Source: an uncultured Bacteroidales bacterium
Lineage (GTDB): Bacteria; Bacteroidota; Bacteroidia; Bacteroidales; Paludibacteraceae
Direction: 5' to 3'
Assembly: GCA_937885465.1 (NCBI GenBank)
Contig: CAKZZM010000025.1
Location: forward strand, 1 to 64,000
Length of the DNA: 64,000 nucleotides
Shown: positions 54,136-61,890 of the stretch, in pieces
Layout of the letters: each line of letters begins with the position of its first letter
How positions within the stretch are numbered: position 1 is the first letter of the stretch
Notes under the pieces: model-generated
The model's input: the letters and a program-made list of their open reading frames with translations, nothing else
Database searches by the model: none
Told to the model about the DNA's origin: nothing
Made by a program: the position numbers and the translations under genes

Positions 54136-56682
54136 ATGGCACAAGAAATAGAGCAACCCGACATACAAGAAGAGGAAGGTTCGAGTTTTGACATCAAAGA
54201 GTGGTTATTTCGAATCTTGCATTATTGGTATCTGTTTGTTATAGGTGCTGTGATAGCATTAGGCTTGGCGTATCTTGCTAATAGGAAATGGATACCTGCG
54301 TATATCAGTTCCGGCACAATCATCATCAAGGAGTACGGGTCGTATGCCGGCAGTCAGGCACTGCTGAACGGCTTCGGCGTGGATGCCGGATATAAGAATG
54401 TCAATAACCAGGTTATCATGCTCGGCTCGTATGACCTCATGTGTCGCGTTGTTGACTCTCTGCCCTTTATGCACGTTGATTATATCACGCAAGGTCGCTT
54501 CAAGACTCGTAACATCTACCGCCAGACACCTCTTACGGTTGAGGCTGACGAGGTGTTCCCTATCGCATACGGAGTGATGTACGAGGTGCAGATTAAACCC
54601 GACGGCACGCTGCTAATCTCTTCTACCAACGAAGATCTGCCGCTCGAGTTTGTCACTACATACGGCGAGAGAATTGAAAACTCGCATTTCAAGGGCACAA
54701 TTATGCCTACGGCGAATATGGTGTCAAGCGGAAAGATGTATTTCCGGTTCCGTAGTAGAGACGACCTCGTGGGCGAGTTTATGGGACGATTAGGATTGGC
54801 TTTCGTCAGTCAGGGCTCATCGGTGCTGCAACTGTCGCTCGTGTCTGAAACACCGGAGAGAGATTGCGAGTTTATTGATAAGTTAGTGGAGATATACCTG
54901 CTGCAGAACCTCGAGAGGAAGAATATGGTGGCTGACCGCTCGCTCGAGTTTATCAATTACCAACTCGATATCTTGCAGCAGTCGCTGCAAGTGTCGGAAG
55001 GGGCGATGACCGATTTCCGTCAGGAGAATAAATTCACTAATGTGTCGGCTTATGCGCAGCGCCTGATGTCGAAGATAGAGTCGTATGACAACGAGGAGTT
55101 GCAGTTCCGCCTTGAGGAGACCTACCTCGATTATCTCGAGCAGTATATCCGAACGAATATGGAGGTAGGTGCCGTCATCGCGCCTGCATCGCTCAATATG
55201 GGTGAGTCAGCCCTGATGGGGCTCGTCAGTCAGCTGAACACCCTCACTATGGAGCGCGCCGAGTTGTCGGAAAAGAATGTGTATTACCATAAATATACCA
55301 ACGATATCAACCATGTGGCGGAGATGATAGCCGAGGTTATCAAGTCGATGCGCAAGGCGTTGGATATAGAGCGCCAAGACCTCAAACTGCGTTCGGCAGA
55401 GACGGAGGCAGACCTGCTCCTCCTGCCGGAGAAGGAGTTGCAGATGGTGGAGATAGAGCGTAATTACCGCATCGACGATAACTACTACACCTTCTTCCTT
55501 CAGAAGCGTGCCGAAACGGAGATACAGAAGGCGAGCAACACGCCCGATAATGATATCCTCGATAAGGCTCGCACGACATCGGTCACCAACGCTAAGGCAA
55601 AGCGGCAGACCTATCAGTCATATCTTATCGTGGGTCTGCTGATACCGCTGCTTATCATCATCCTCAGCGAACTGCTCAACACGCAGATACGCTCGCCGAA
55701 GGAGGCGGAGAAGTTGTCGGTCTTCTCGCTTGTCGGCTCGGTAAGGCACGCCCGCTCGCAGAACCCGACACTCGTGGAGCAGTCGCCGCGCTCATCCTAT
55801 GCCGAGATGCTTAGAGGCATAAGGACAAGGCTCGAGTTTATCGTGCAGAGGAAATCAAAACTGATGATATGTATCACCTCAACCCAGTCGGGCGACGGTA
55901 AGACGTTCCTCTCATCGAACCTGGCTGCCCTGTATGCCATGACAGGCAAGAAGACTCTACTCATCGACCTCGATATACGCAAGCCTAACTTGCACGAGAA
56001 GTTAGGCATCGAAAGCGAAAACGGCATAACTAACTATATCATCGGCGATTGCGAGAAAGAGGATATCATCCTGAAAGATACGCCTTTCAAATTCGATATT
56101 ATCTGTGCCGGCACTATACCGCCTAACCCGGGCGAACTGGTTCGCTCCGACAAACTGACGGAGCTGCTGACAGAGATGCGCGAAGAGTACGACTTTATCG
56201 TCATCGATACCTCGCCGGTAGGACAGGTGCCTGATGCGTATCCCATCATCGAGCAGTCGGACGCTACCTTGTTCGTCATCCGCTGTATGCAGACCGATAA
56301 GTCGTTCTGCAAGTCCACATTGGAGCAGTTGGCGGTAGATTATCGTGATAAGATTCACCTTGTTCTATCGGATATACCTACTGAAGGACATCGCTACGGG
56401 TACTACTCCGGTGGTTACGGCTACGGCTACGGCGGCTACGGTTACGGCTACGGCTACGGCAGTTACGGCTACGGCTACGGCAATGGCTACGGCTACGGGA
56501 AGTCGCGCTACGGTAAGTACGGCAGCCGTTACGGGCGTTACGGGCGTTACGGGCGCTACGGCAGCCGCTATGGGCGATATGGTTACGGATATGGTCTCTT
56601 CGGCAAGAAGCAACAGCAGCAGAACGACTCGTATAACTACTACGGCGACGAGGAAGAGGACGAGGAGACAAAGAAGGCATAG
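54136..56682 (+). CDS. Wzc-like polysaccharide co-polymerase/tyrosine autokinase with Gly/Tyr tail
   Basis: An 848-residue inner membrane protein. A Wzz domain with membrane segments at about 33-53 (LFVIGAVIALGLAYLA) and 495-515 (YLIVGLLIPLLIIILSEL) encloses a periplasmic coiled-coil region. The cytoplasmic BY-kinase domain has Walker A SGDGKT (585-590), Walker A' LLIDLDIRKPN and Walker B DFIVIDTSPVG. Residues about 752-848 form a Gly/Tyr/Arg-rich tail with 28 Tyr, far more than the usual cluster of autophosphorylated tyrosines, coded by TACGGC-type hexamers, then QQQQ and an acidic end. It should regulate chain length and export through the Wza-like proteins. Confidence 0.85.
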   Translation: MAQEIEQPDIQEEEGSSFDIKEWLFRILHYWYLFVIGAVIALGLAYLANRKWIPAYISSGTIIIKEYGSYAGSQALLNGFGVDAGYKNVNNQVIMLGSYDLMCRVVDSLPFMHVDYITQGRFKTRNIYRQTPLTVEADEVFPIAYGVMYEVQIKPDGTLLISSTNEDLPLEFVTTYGERIENSHFKGTIMPTANMVSSGKMYFRFRSRDDLVGEFMGRLGLAFVSQGSSVLQLSLVSETPERDCEFIDKLVEIYLLQNLERKNMVADRSLEFINYQLDILQQSLQVSEGAMTDFRQENKFTNVSAYAQRLMSKIESYDNEELQFRLEETYLDYLEQYIRTNMEVGAVIAPASLNMGESALMGLVSQLNTLTMERAELSEKNVYYHKYTNDINHVAEMIAEVIKSMRKALDIERQDLKLRSAETEADLLLLPEKELQMVEIERNYRIDDNYYTFFLQKRAETEIQKASNTPDNDILDKARTTSVTNAKAKRQTYQSYLIVGLLIPLLIIILSELLNTQIRSPKEAEKLSVFSLVGSVRHARSQNPTLVEQSPRSSYAEMLRGIRTRLEFIVQRKSKLMICITSTQSGDGKTFLSSNLAALYAMTGKKTLLIDLDIRKPNLHEKLGIESENGITNYIIGDCEKEDIILKDTPFKFDIICAGTIPPNPGELVRSDKLTELLTEMREEYDFIVIDTSPVGQVPDAYPIIEQSDATLFVIRCMQTDKSFCKSTLEQLAVDYRDKIHLVLSDIPTEGHRYGYYSGGYGYGYGGYGYGYGYGSYGYGYGNGYGYGKSRYGKYGSRYGRYGRYGRYGSRYGRYGYGYGLFGKKQQQQNDSYNYYGDEEEDEETKKA

Positions 56683-56724
56683 CCGCCGTTATTGCGCGGT
56701 AATGCGCAACGCTTTGAGATAAGA

Positions 56725-57486
56725 ATGCGCTATTTTATTTATTTTTCCTATTGCGGGACGCGGTATCACGGTTATCAGATACAGCCTAACGCCTTATCGG
56801 TGCAGGAGGAGATGGAGCGTGCTTTAAGCACCATTCTCCGCCTGCCTGTTTCGTTAGTGGCGGCGGGAAGGACGGACACCGGTGTTCACGCCCGCATGAT
56901 GGTGGCACACTTCGACCTGCCGCAGGAGCAGGAGACGACATCTCTCGTGGCGAGGCTTAACTCGCTGCTCCCGCCGGATATAGCGGCGGAGAAGATGGTG
57001 GCGGTGGCTGACTCTGCCCATGCACGCTTTGATGCCCTAAGCCGAACATACGAGTATAGGGTGACGCTGAGGAAAGAGCCGTTTGACATAGGACAGGTGA
57101 CACGCCTGTATAAGAAACCCGATTTCGACCTGATGAACGAGGCGGCGCAACACCTGTTGAAGGTGAGAGACTTCGCCTCGTTCTGCAAAGCACATAGCGA
57201 TAACAAAACGACGATATGCAATGTGCACCGCGCCTTTTGGCAGCAGCAGGACGAAGCGAGGTGGGTCTTTACCATCGAGGCTGACCGCTTCCTCAGGAAT
57301 ATGGTGAGGGCGATTGTGGGCACACTGCTTGAGGTGGGGCGCGGCAGAATGAGCATTGAGGAGTTTATTGATATTATCGAGAAGCACGACAGGCGGGCAG
57401 CAGGCGAATCAATGCCGCCGGATGGACTGTATTTGACAAATATTTGCTATCCTACGGCAATTTTTCTACATCCAAGCACTGAATAA
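56725..57486 (+). CDS. truA: tRNA pseudouridine synthase A
   Basis: A 253-residue TruA, which makes pseudouridine at positions 38-40 of tRNA. ATG 56725 gives MRYFIYFSYCGTRYHGYQ; the catalytic Asp is in AAGRTDTGVHAR (about 48-59). RNMVRAIVGTLLEVGRG is present near the C-terminus. It lies 42 bp after the kinase gene. Confidence 0.9.
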   Translation: MRYFIYFSYCGTRYHGYQIQPNALSVQEEMERALSTILRLPVSLVAAGRTDTGVHARMMVAHFDLPQEQETTSLVARLNSLLPPDIAAEKMVAVADSAHARFDALSRTYEYRVTLRKEPFDIGQVTRLYKKPDFDLMNEAAQHLLKVRDFASFCKAHSDNKTTICNVHRAFWQQQDEARWVFTIEADRFLRNMVRAIVGTLLEVGRGRMSIEEFIDIIEKHDRRAAGESMPPDGLYLTNICYPTAIFLHPSTE

Positions 57487-57562
57487 TTAACTTATTTAGT
57501 CAATTTTTGCACACCGTATCAAGAAAAAAGCAGTAACTTTGCGACAAGTAATTTTTGCAACT

Positions 57563-59125
57563 ATGAAAAAATATTTGTCGCTTGTTTTTGTATGTGCGTT
57601 TGCGCTCGTCTCTTGCAACCGCCACGATGGTTCGCGTTATCAGCGCACGTGTCAGAAGCATCTTGACTGCGTTGTAGAACACGCGGAGTTTCAGATGCCG
57701 AAGGTGGCTCTGCCTTCTATTCCCGATCGCCTTTTCTCCGTTCTTGACTATGGTGCCGACCCGACGGGGCTTATCCTTTCCACCGATGCCATTCAAAAGG
57801 CGATAGATGAGGCTAATGCTGCCGGAGGAGGTACGGCGTTTATTCCTAAGGGGGTATATGTTACCGGTCCGATAGTGCTGAAGTCGAATGTGCGGCTCTA
57901 TGCCGACCATAATGCCCTCATCATCTTCTCCGATGATTTCACTCTCTACCCCGTTGTTGATGCCTCGTTCGAGGGCTTGGACACCAAGCGTGTACAATCG
58001 CCGCTGTCGGCTTATAACGCCGAGAATATAGCTATTTGCGGACACGGCACCTTCGACGGCAACGGCTATTCGTGGCGACCGCTGAAGAAAGGTAAGGTGA
58101 CGGAGGCACAGTGGAAGAAGAAGATTAAGAAAGGTGTGGTAAGCGAGAAAGATGTGTGGTATCCCGACTCCGCTTCTATGTATGCCGCCACCCTGTGCCA
58201 AGACCAGAATGTGCCCGTTCTGCCTGCCGATGCCTCGAAGGAAGATTGGGAAGCGATACGCTCTTTCCTACGCCCCGTGATGCTCAACTTCATCGGCTGC
58301 AAGAATGTGCTGCTCGAAGGAGTATGCTTCGAGAACTCGCCCGCATGGAATCTGCACCCCTTTATGTGCGAGAACCTTGTGCTCTCTAATCTGGAGGTGC
58401 GCAATCCATGGTACTCGCAGAACGGCGACGGAGTGGATGTGGAGAGCTGCAAGAATGTGATTATCACCGATTGCTCCTTCGATGTGGGGGACGATGCCAT
58501 CTGCATGAAGTCCGGAAAGAACGAGGACGGTCGCCGACGCGGCGTGCCGTGCGAGAATGTGTGCGTCAATAACTGCACCGTCTATCACGGTCATGGAGGC
58601 TTCGTAGTAGGATCGGAGATGTCGGGAGGCGTGAAGAATGTAAGTGTGCAAGGCTGCACCTTCATCGGCACCGATGTGGGACTGCGCTTCAAATCAACGA
58701 GAGGCAGAGGCGGCGTAGTGGAGAATATCTTCGTCAAAGATATAACGATGACCGATATACCTAACGAAGGACTCGTGTTCGACCTCTTCTACGGAGGTAA
58801 GGGAGCAGGCGAGGAGACGGAGGAAGAGATAGCCGCGCGTATGGCAGCCGATGTGCCAGAGCCTGATGAAACGACACCCGCCTTCCGAAATATCAATATC
58901 GAAGATGTTATATGCAAGGGAGCAAAGAGGGCTGTCTATTTCAACGGCCTGCCCGAGCAGAAGATAGAGAATGTGACGCTCAAGAATATCTATATGTCTG
59001 CCACCGAAGGTGCACTGTTCCGCCAGACGAACGGTTTGCAGGTAAGCGGACTGCATATAACGGTGGAAAAAGGTGAGCCGTTAGTGCTCGCCCCGACGGT
59101 GGAAAACGCACATATCGAAGACTGA
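57563..59125 (+). CDS. Glycoside hydrolase family 28 (polygalacturonase-like) lipoprotein
   Basis: A 520-residue predicted lipoprotein (ALVSCN, Cys17). The N-terminal cap DYGADPTGLILSTDAIQKAI is typical of GH28, followed by a right-handed beta-helix with DCSFDVGDDAICMKSG (DD acids), YHGHGGFVVGSEMSGG (catalytic-site His) and LRFKSTRGRGGVVENI (RIK-like). GH28 enzymes cleave galacturonides or rhamnogalacturonan in pectin. The DUF4861 gene begins 4 bp later, so the pair is a small pectin-processing unit. A weak promoter (TAACTTTG 57534-57541) precedes it. No SusC/SusD is nearby. Confidence 0.85.
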   Translation: MKKYLSLVFVCAFALVSCNRHDGSRYQRTCQKHLDCVVEHAEFQMPKVALPSIPDRLFSVLDYGADPTGLILSTDAIQKAIDEANAAGGGTAFIPKGVYVTGPIVLKSNVRLYADHNALIIFSDDFTLYPVVDASFEGLDTKRVQSPLSAYNAENIAICGHGTFDGNGYSWRPLKKGKVTEAQWKKKIKKGVVSEKDVWYPDSASMYAATLCQDQNVPVLPADASKEDWEAIRSFLRPVMLNFIGCKNVLLEGVCFENSPAWNLHPFMCENLVLSNLEVRNPWYSQNGDGVDVESCKNVIITDCSFDVGDDAICMKSGKNEDGRRRGVPCENVCVNNCTVYHGHGGFVVGSEMSGGVKNVSVQGCTFIGTDVGLRFKSTRGRGGVVENIFVKDITMTDIPNEGLVFDLFYGGKGAGEETEEEIAARMAADVPEPDETTPAFRNINIEDVICKGAKRAVYFNGLPEQKIENVTLKNIYMSATEGALFRQTNGLQVSGLHITVEKGEPLVLAPTVENAHIED

Positions 59126-59129
59126 TTTT

Positions 59130-60221
59130 ATGATGAGAAAGATATATTGTTATTTTGCTACTATTCTCTTGCTCCCCATGTTATCATGCGGGAGCAAGAA
59201 GTATATAGGCGGTTCGCAGTCCGCTTCGGCGGAGGGCGATGACTCGCCGGTCCGGGCGCGGGTGTTTGCGTCTATGTATCTGAAGTCGCAGACCCCGAAA
59301 GACGGTTTCGTGCCGCACGAGGCAGAGGGGAAGCACTATTTTATCAAACCCGTAACTGAGCAGACCTTCTACCCGGGAGAGGACTCCTACCGCTCGATGC
59401 ACCACCACGGCATGGCGTTCGAGTCGGAACAGATGGCATATCGCGTCTATTTCGATAAGAAGCAGACTATCGATGTGTATGCCAAGCGCACACCACGCTT
59501 AGAGTTAGAGGCAACGAAATGGTATCCTAACGACGAACAGTTAGCTCAGGGCTATGGAGATGATATACTGCTTGTCAGCGGGTATATCGGCGTGGGGGCA
59601 TGCAAGCCTTATCATGGCGGTAAGATGCAGCATTTCGACGATGTGCTCGCCCGCAAACAGCGGATAACGGAGAGCGGCAAGCAGAGGGTGGTATGCGAGA
59701 TGGAGGACAGCCTCTGGCTCGCACCCGACGGCAACCGCTATGATGTCATAACACGCTATACTATATGCGAGGGACATCGAGATGTTATGGTGGATGTCTT
59801 CCTGCGGCAGGGAGCATCGGTGCCGCAACTGTGCACGGGGGTGCAACGCATAGGTGAACCGCTGTATGGAGAACAGGTGACGGAGCAAGGCATAGCACTC
59901 ACCTCGTGGGGAACGGCGTTCCCCGTGAACGATACGGTCAAATATAAGAAAGAGACGGCAGGATTGGCGGTCTTCGTCCCGAAGAAGTACGCACTGTCGA
60001 ATACTACCGATAAGAATAATAACCTCGTGCTGCTGCAACTGTTGCCGCTGCCCGCATCGTCCTCGCTCGCTCCCGCACACTCCTCTGACTACCTGCACGC
60101 ACGATATTTCTTCACCGTAGTATCGCTGAAAGAGCAAAACCCGCCTTGCAGCAACAATGAGCAATTCAGCGCGTTTGTGAAAAAATGGACGGATGAGTTA
60201 GGAGATAATATAACCGACTGA
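59130..60221 (+). CDS. DUF4861 lipoprotein
   Basis: A 363-residue predicted lipoprotein (LLPMLSCGS) of DUF4861. YRSMHHHGMAFESEQMAYRV (about 88-107) and KQTIDVYAKR are family-like segments. Proteins with this domain often accompany pectin-degrading GH28, GH105 or polysaccharide lyase genes; activity is unknown to me. Starts 4 bp after GH28. Confidence 0.75.
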   Translation: MMRKIYCYFATILLLPMLSCGSKKYIGGSQSASAEGDDSPVRARVFASMYLKSQTPKDGFVPHEAEGKHYFIKPVTEQTFYPGEDSYRSMHHHGMAFESEQMAYRVYFDKKQTIDVYAKRTPRLELEATKWYPNDEQLAQGYGDDILLVSGYIGVGACKPYHGGKMQHFDDVLARKQRITESGKQRVVCEMEDSLWLAPDGNRYDVITRYTICEGHRDVMVDVFLRQGASVPQLCTGVQRIGEPLYGEQVTEQGIALTSWGTAFPVNDTVKYKKETAGLAVFVPKKYALSNTTDKNNNLVLLQLLPLPASSSLAPAHSSDYLHARYFFTVVSLKEQNPPCSNNEQFSAFVKKWTDELGDNITD

Positions 60222-60298
60222 ACTGAACCATAAGAGCAACAAAACCTATTCCCGCACTATGACGCAGAACCTTACAAGAAAATTTTTTTTGCAAAATA

Positions 60299-60330
60299 TT
60301 TGGATGATTGAAAAAAATGTAGTAACTTTG
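60299..60330 (+). promoter_or_regulatory. Promoter upstream of tRNA-Gln
   Basis: TTTG at 60299-60302, 20 nt, TAACTTTG at 60323-60330. It lies about 155 nt before the tRNA; tandem repeats separate them. No protein gene is seen in 60222-60798. Confidence 0.6.
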
Positions 60331-60383
60331 CAATACTTTCAAGAGGCGAGTCCCTTTCAGTCGCGGAGTTATGGTGCGGAGAG

Positions 60384-60469
60384 GTGAGTGTTAGTTGGGG
60401 AAAGAGGTGAGTGTTAGTTGGGGAAAGAGGTGAGTGTTAGTCGGGGAAAGAGGTGAGTGTTAGTTGGGA
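60384..60469 (+). repeat. Four 23-bp tandem repeats
   Basis: Unit GTGAGTGTTAGTTGGGGAAA plus GAG, starting at 60384, 60407, 60430 and 60453, with one T-to-C change and a truncated last copy, directly before tRNA-Gln. Confidence 0.85.
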
Positions 60470-60485
60470 TGGGGGTGCGTAATAT

Positions 60486-60556
60486 TGCTTAATGGTGTAA
60501 TGGTAGCACTACAGATTCTGGTTCTGTCTGTCTGGGTTCGAGTCCTGGTTAAGCAA
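60486..60556 (+). tRNA. tRNA-Gln (CTG)
   Basis: A 71-nt cloverleaf. Acceptor TGCTTAA/TTAAGCA (7 bp), D arm GTG/CAC, anticodon stem ACAGA/TCTGT with loop TTCTGGT (anticodon CTG), T arm CTGGG/CCTGG with TTCGAGT loop, discriminator A. CCA is not encoded. Confidence 0.9.
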
Positions 60557-60557
60557 C

Positions 60558-60590
60558 AAAAAAGAGATGGTCGCAAGACCATCTCTTTTT
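60558..60590 (+). terminator. Terminator of tRNA-Gln
   Basis: Stem AAAGAGATGGTC/GACCATCTCTTT with a GCAA loop and T run, immediately after the tRNA. Confidence 0.9.
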
Positions 60591-60592
60591 AT

Positions 60593-60799
60593 GTACGAAG
60601 GGACGATGTACAATGTACGAAGGGACGATGTACGATGTCCGCTGTGCGGTAGTGGAGAACGTCTCCGAACGTTCCGGTAGTGGAGAACGTCTCCGAACGT
60701 TCAGACATAAAAGACATAAAAACGGTAGAGACGGTGTTTTTCACCGTCTCTCATTTGGTGTTTTTCACCGTCTCTCATTTGGTGTTTTTCACCGTCTCT
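60593..60799. repeat. C-A-A-B-B-B repeat cluster
   Basis: Class C units GTACGAAGGGACGATGTAC (to about 60645), class A at 60657-60674 and 60684-60701, a full class B at 60723-60753, then two more GGTGTTTTTCACCGTCTC half units with a 27-bp period. The last one touches the TAA stop of the kinase-like gene. Confidence 0.85.
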
Positions 60800-61785
60800 T
60801 ATTTCGGGGTGAAGATGGTGTTGTAGCAGAGTTGTGCGGCATCGGTGTTAGGGAGGCATCGCAGGAGGTAGCATGGTATGGTTTGCGCTACGAGTGCGAT
60901 GGTGTTGTGCAGCCCGTCGGCGAACTGCGGTACGCAGCGCAGTCCGGAGGACGACGAATAGATGGCGGCGTAGGCTTCGGGAAGCGTCAGGCGGCGGATA
61001 CTATTCTCCGGTGCTTGCTCCAAGAGCACGAAGGCCGCTATGGGGGCACTGTCGTTTTTGTAGCAGGGCGTCTTGCCGCTCCACGGACTGCCGTAGCATA
61101 CGGCGGGCTCGGCTGATATGCCGTGAGCTGTATCGCCGTGAGTTGTATCGCCATGAGCTGTATCGCCGTGGGGGGATGGCGGGGCGGGACAGCGGACGAT
61201 GGGGTTGTCATCGTTGAGAAGGGCGGCATCGGGGAAGAGGGTGAGCCATTGGCGAGAGTGAGTCGATTTGCCGGTGCCGCTCCTGCCGAGGAAGAGACAA
61301 GCACGACCCTCTTTCTTGATGACAGAGGCGTGCATCTCTAATGTGTGACGAGGGGCGGTGCGGAAGGCGTAGAGAAGCATAAGGGCGTTATCAACGGGAA
61401 AACGCCCGATGCCGGAGAGAGGGCTGGGAACTGCTGAGGACAGGATGGATAACTCGGCAGAGGAGTAGTCCTGAGAGGCGAGGAACTCACAGCATATATC
61501 GGCGTTTTTTATTATCGCGATGCGGAAGAGCATACTGCCTGCCTGCTCGTATAACTCGATGCGCGGCATATCGTCGTCGGAGGTGTCGGTGAGGATATGC
61601 TTCGCTATATCAGGGCGGAAGAGAGGGGCGGCATCAGGTAGCACGCGGAGAGAGAAGAGCAAGGGGGCAGCCTCGCTTTGGCTCGCAAACGGAGCGTAGT
61701 TGTTGAGGCGTTGCCATAGAGGGTGGTCAGATGACATCTGCAGCGAAAAATGATGTCCTGCAACGGTATAGTAGGTCGTTTTCAT
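60799..61785 (-). CDS. HPr kinase-like P-loop protein
   Basis: A 328-residue protein with LFLGRSGTGKSTHSRQW (Walker A, about 165-181) and ALLNDDNPIV (Walker B-like), the arrangement of the HprK/phosphorylase fold. Bacteroidetes carry many such stand-alone homologues, sometimes in peptide-maturation clusters, with unproven substrate; no HPr gene is here. Residues about 205-222 are three to four HGDTA units coded by a 15-bp tandem repeat (61121-61169). Stop TAA (60801-60799) lies at the edge of a class B repeat. Confidence 0.6.
   Translation of the reverse strand: MKTTYYTVAGHHFSLQMSSDHPLWQRLNNYAPFASQSEAAPLLFSLRVLPDAAPLFRPDIAKHILTDTSDDDMPRIELYEQAGSMLFRIAIIKNADICCEFLASQDYSSAELSILSSAVPSPLSGIGRFPVDNALMLLYAFRTAPRHTLEMHASVIKKEGRACLFLGRSGTGKSTHSRQWLTLFPDAALLNDDNPIVRCPAPPSPHGDTAHGDTTHGDTAHGISAEPAVCYGSPWSGKTPCYKNDSAPIAAFVLLEQAPENSIRRLTLPEAYAAIYSSSSGLRCVPQFADGLHNTIALVAQTIPCYLLRCLPNTDAAQLCYNTIFTPK
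61121..61169 (-). repeat. 15-bp tandem repeat in the kinase-like gene
   Basis: Three copies of CCGTGAGCTGTATCG with minor changes, coding HGDTA/HGDTT units in frame. Confidence 0.8.
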
Positions 61786-61809
61786 AATTTTCTTTTTTTT
61801 TCTTTACCG

Positions 61810-61890
61810 GAACGTTCGGAGACGTTCTCTACTACCTGAACGTTCGGAGACGTTCTCCACTACCTGAACGTTCGGAGACGTTCTCCACTA
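61810..61890. repeat. Class A triplet at the rsgA stop
   Basis: Copies at 61810-61827, 61838-61855 and 61866-61883, 28-bp period. The TAG stop of rsgA (61890-61888) is part of the class A flank TAGTGGAGAACG. Confidence 0.9.

Noticed and set aside
60384..60556. Second tRNA or structured RNA in the 23-bp tandem repeats
   Set aside because: No cloverleaf could be drawn from the G-rich units; only tRNA-Gln folds.
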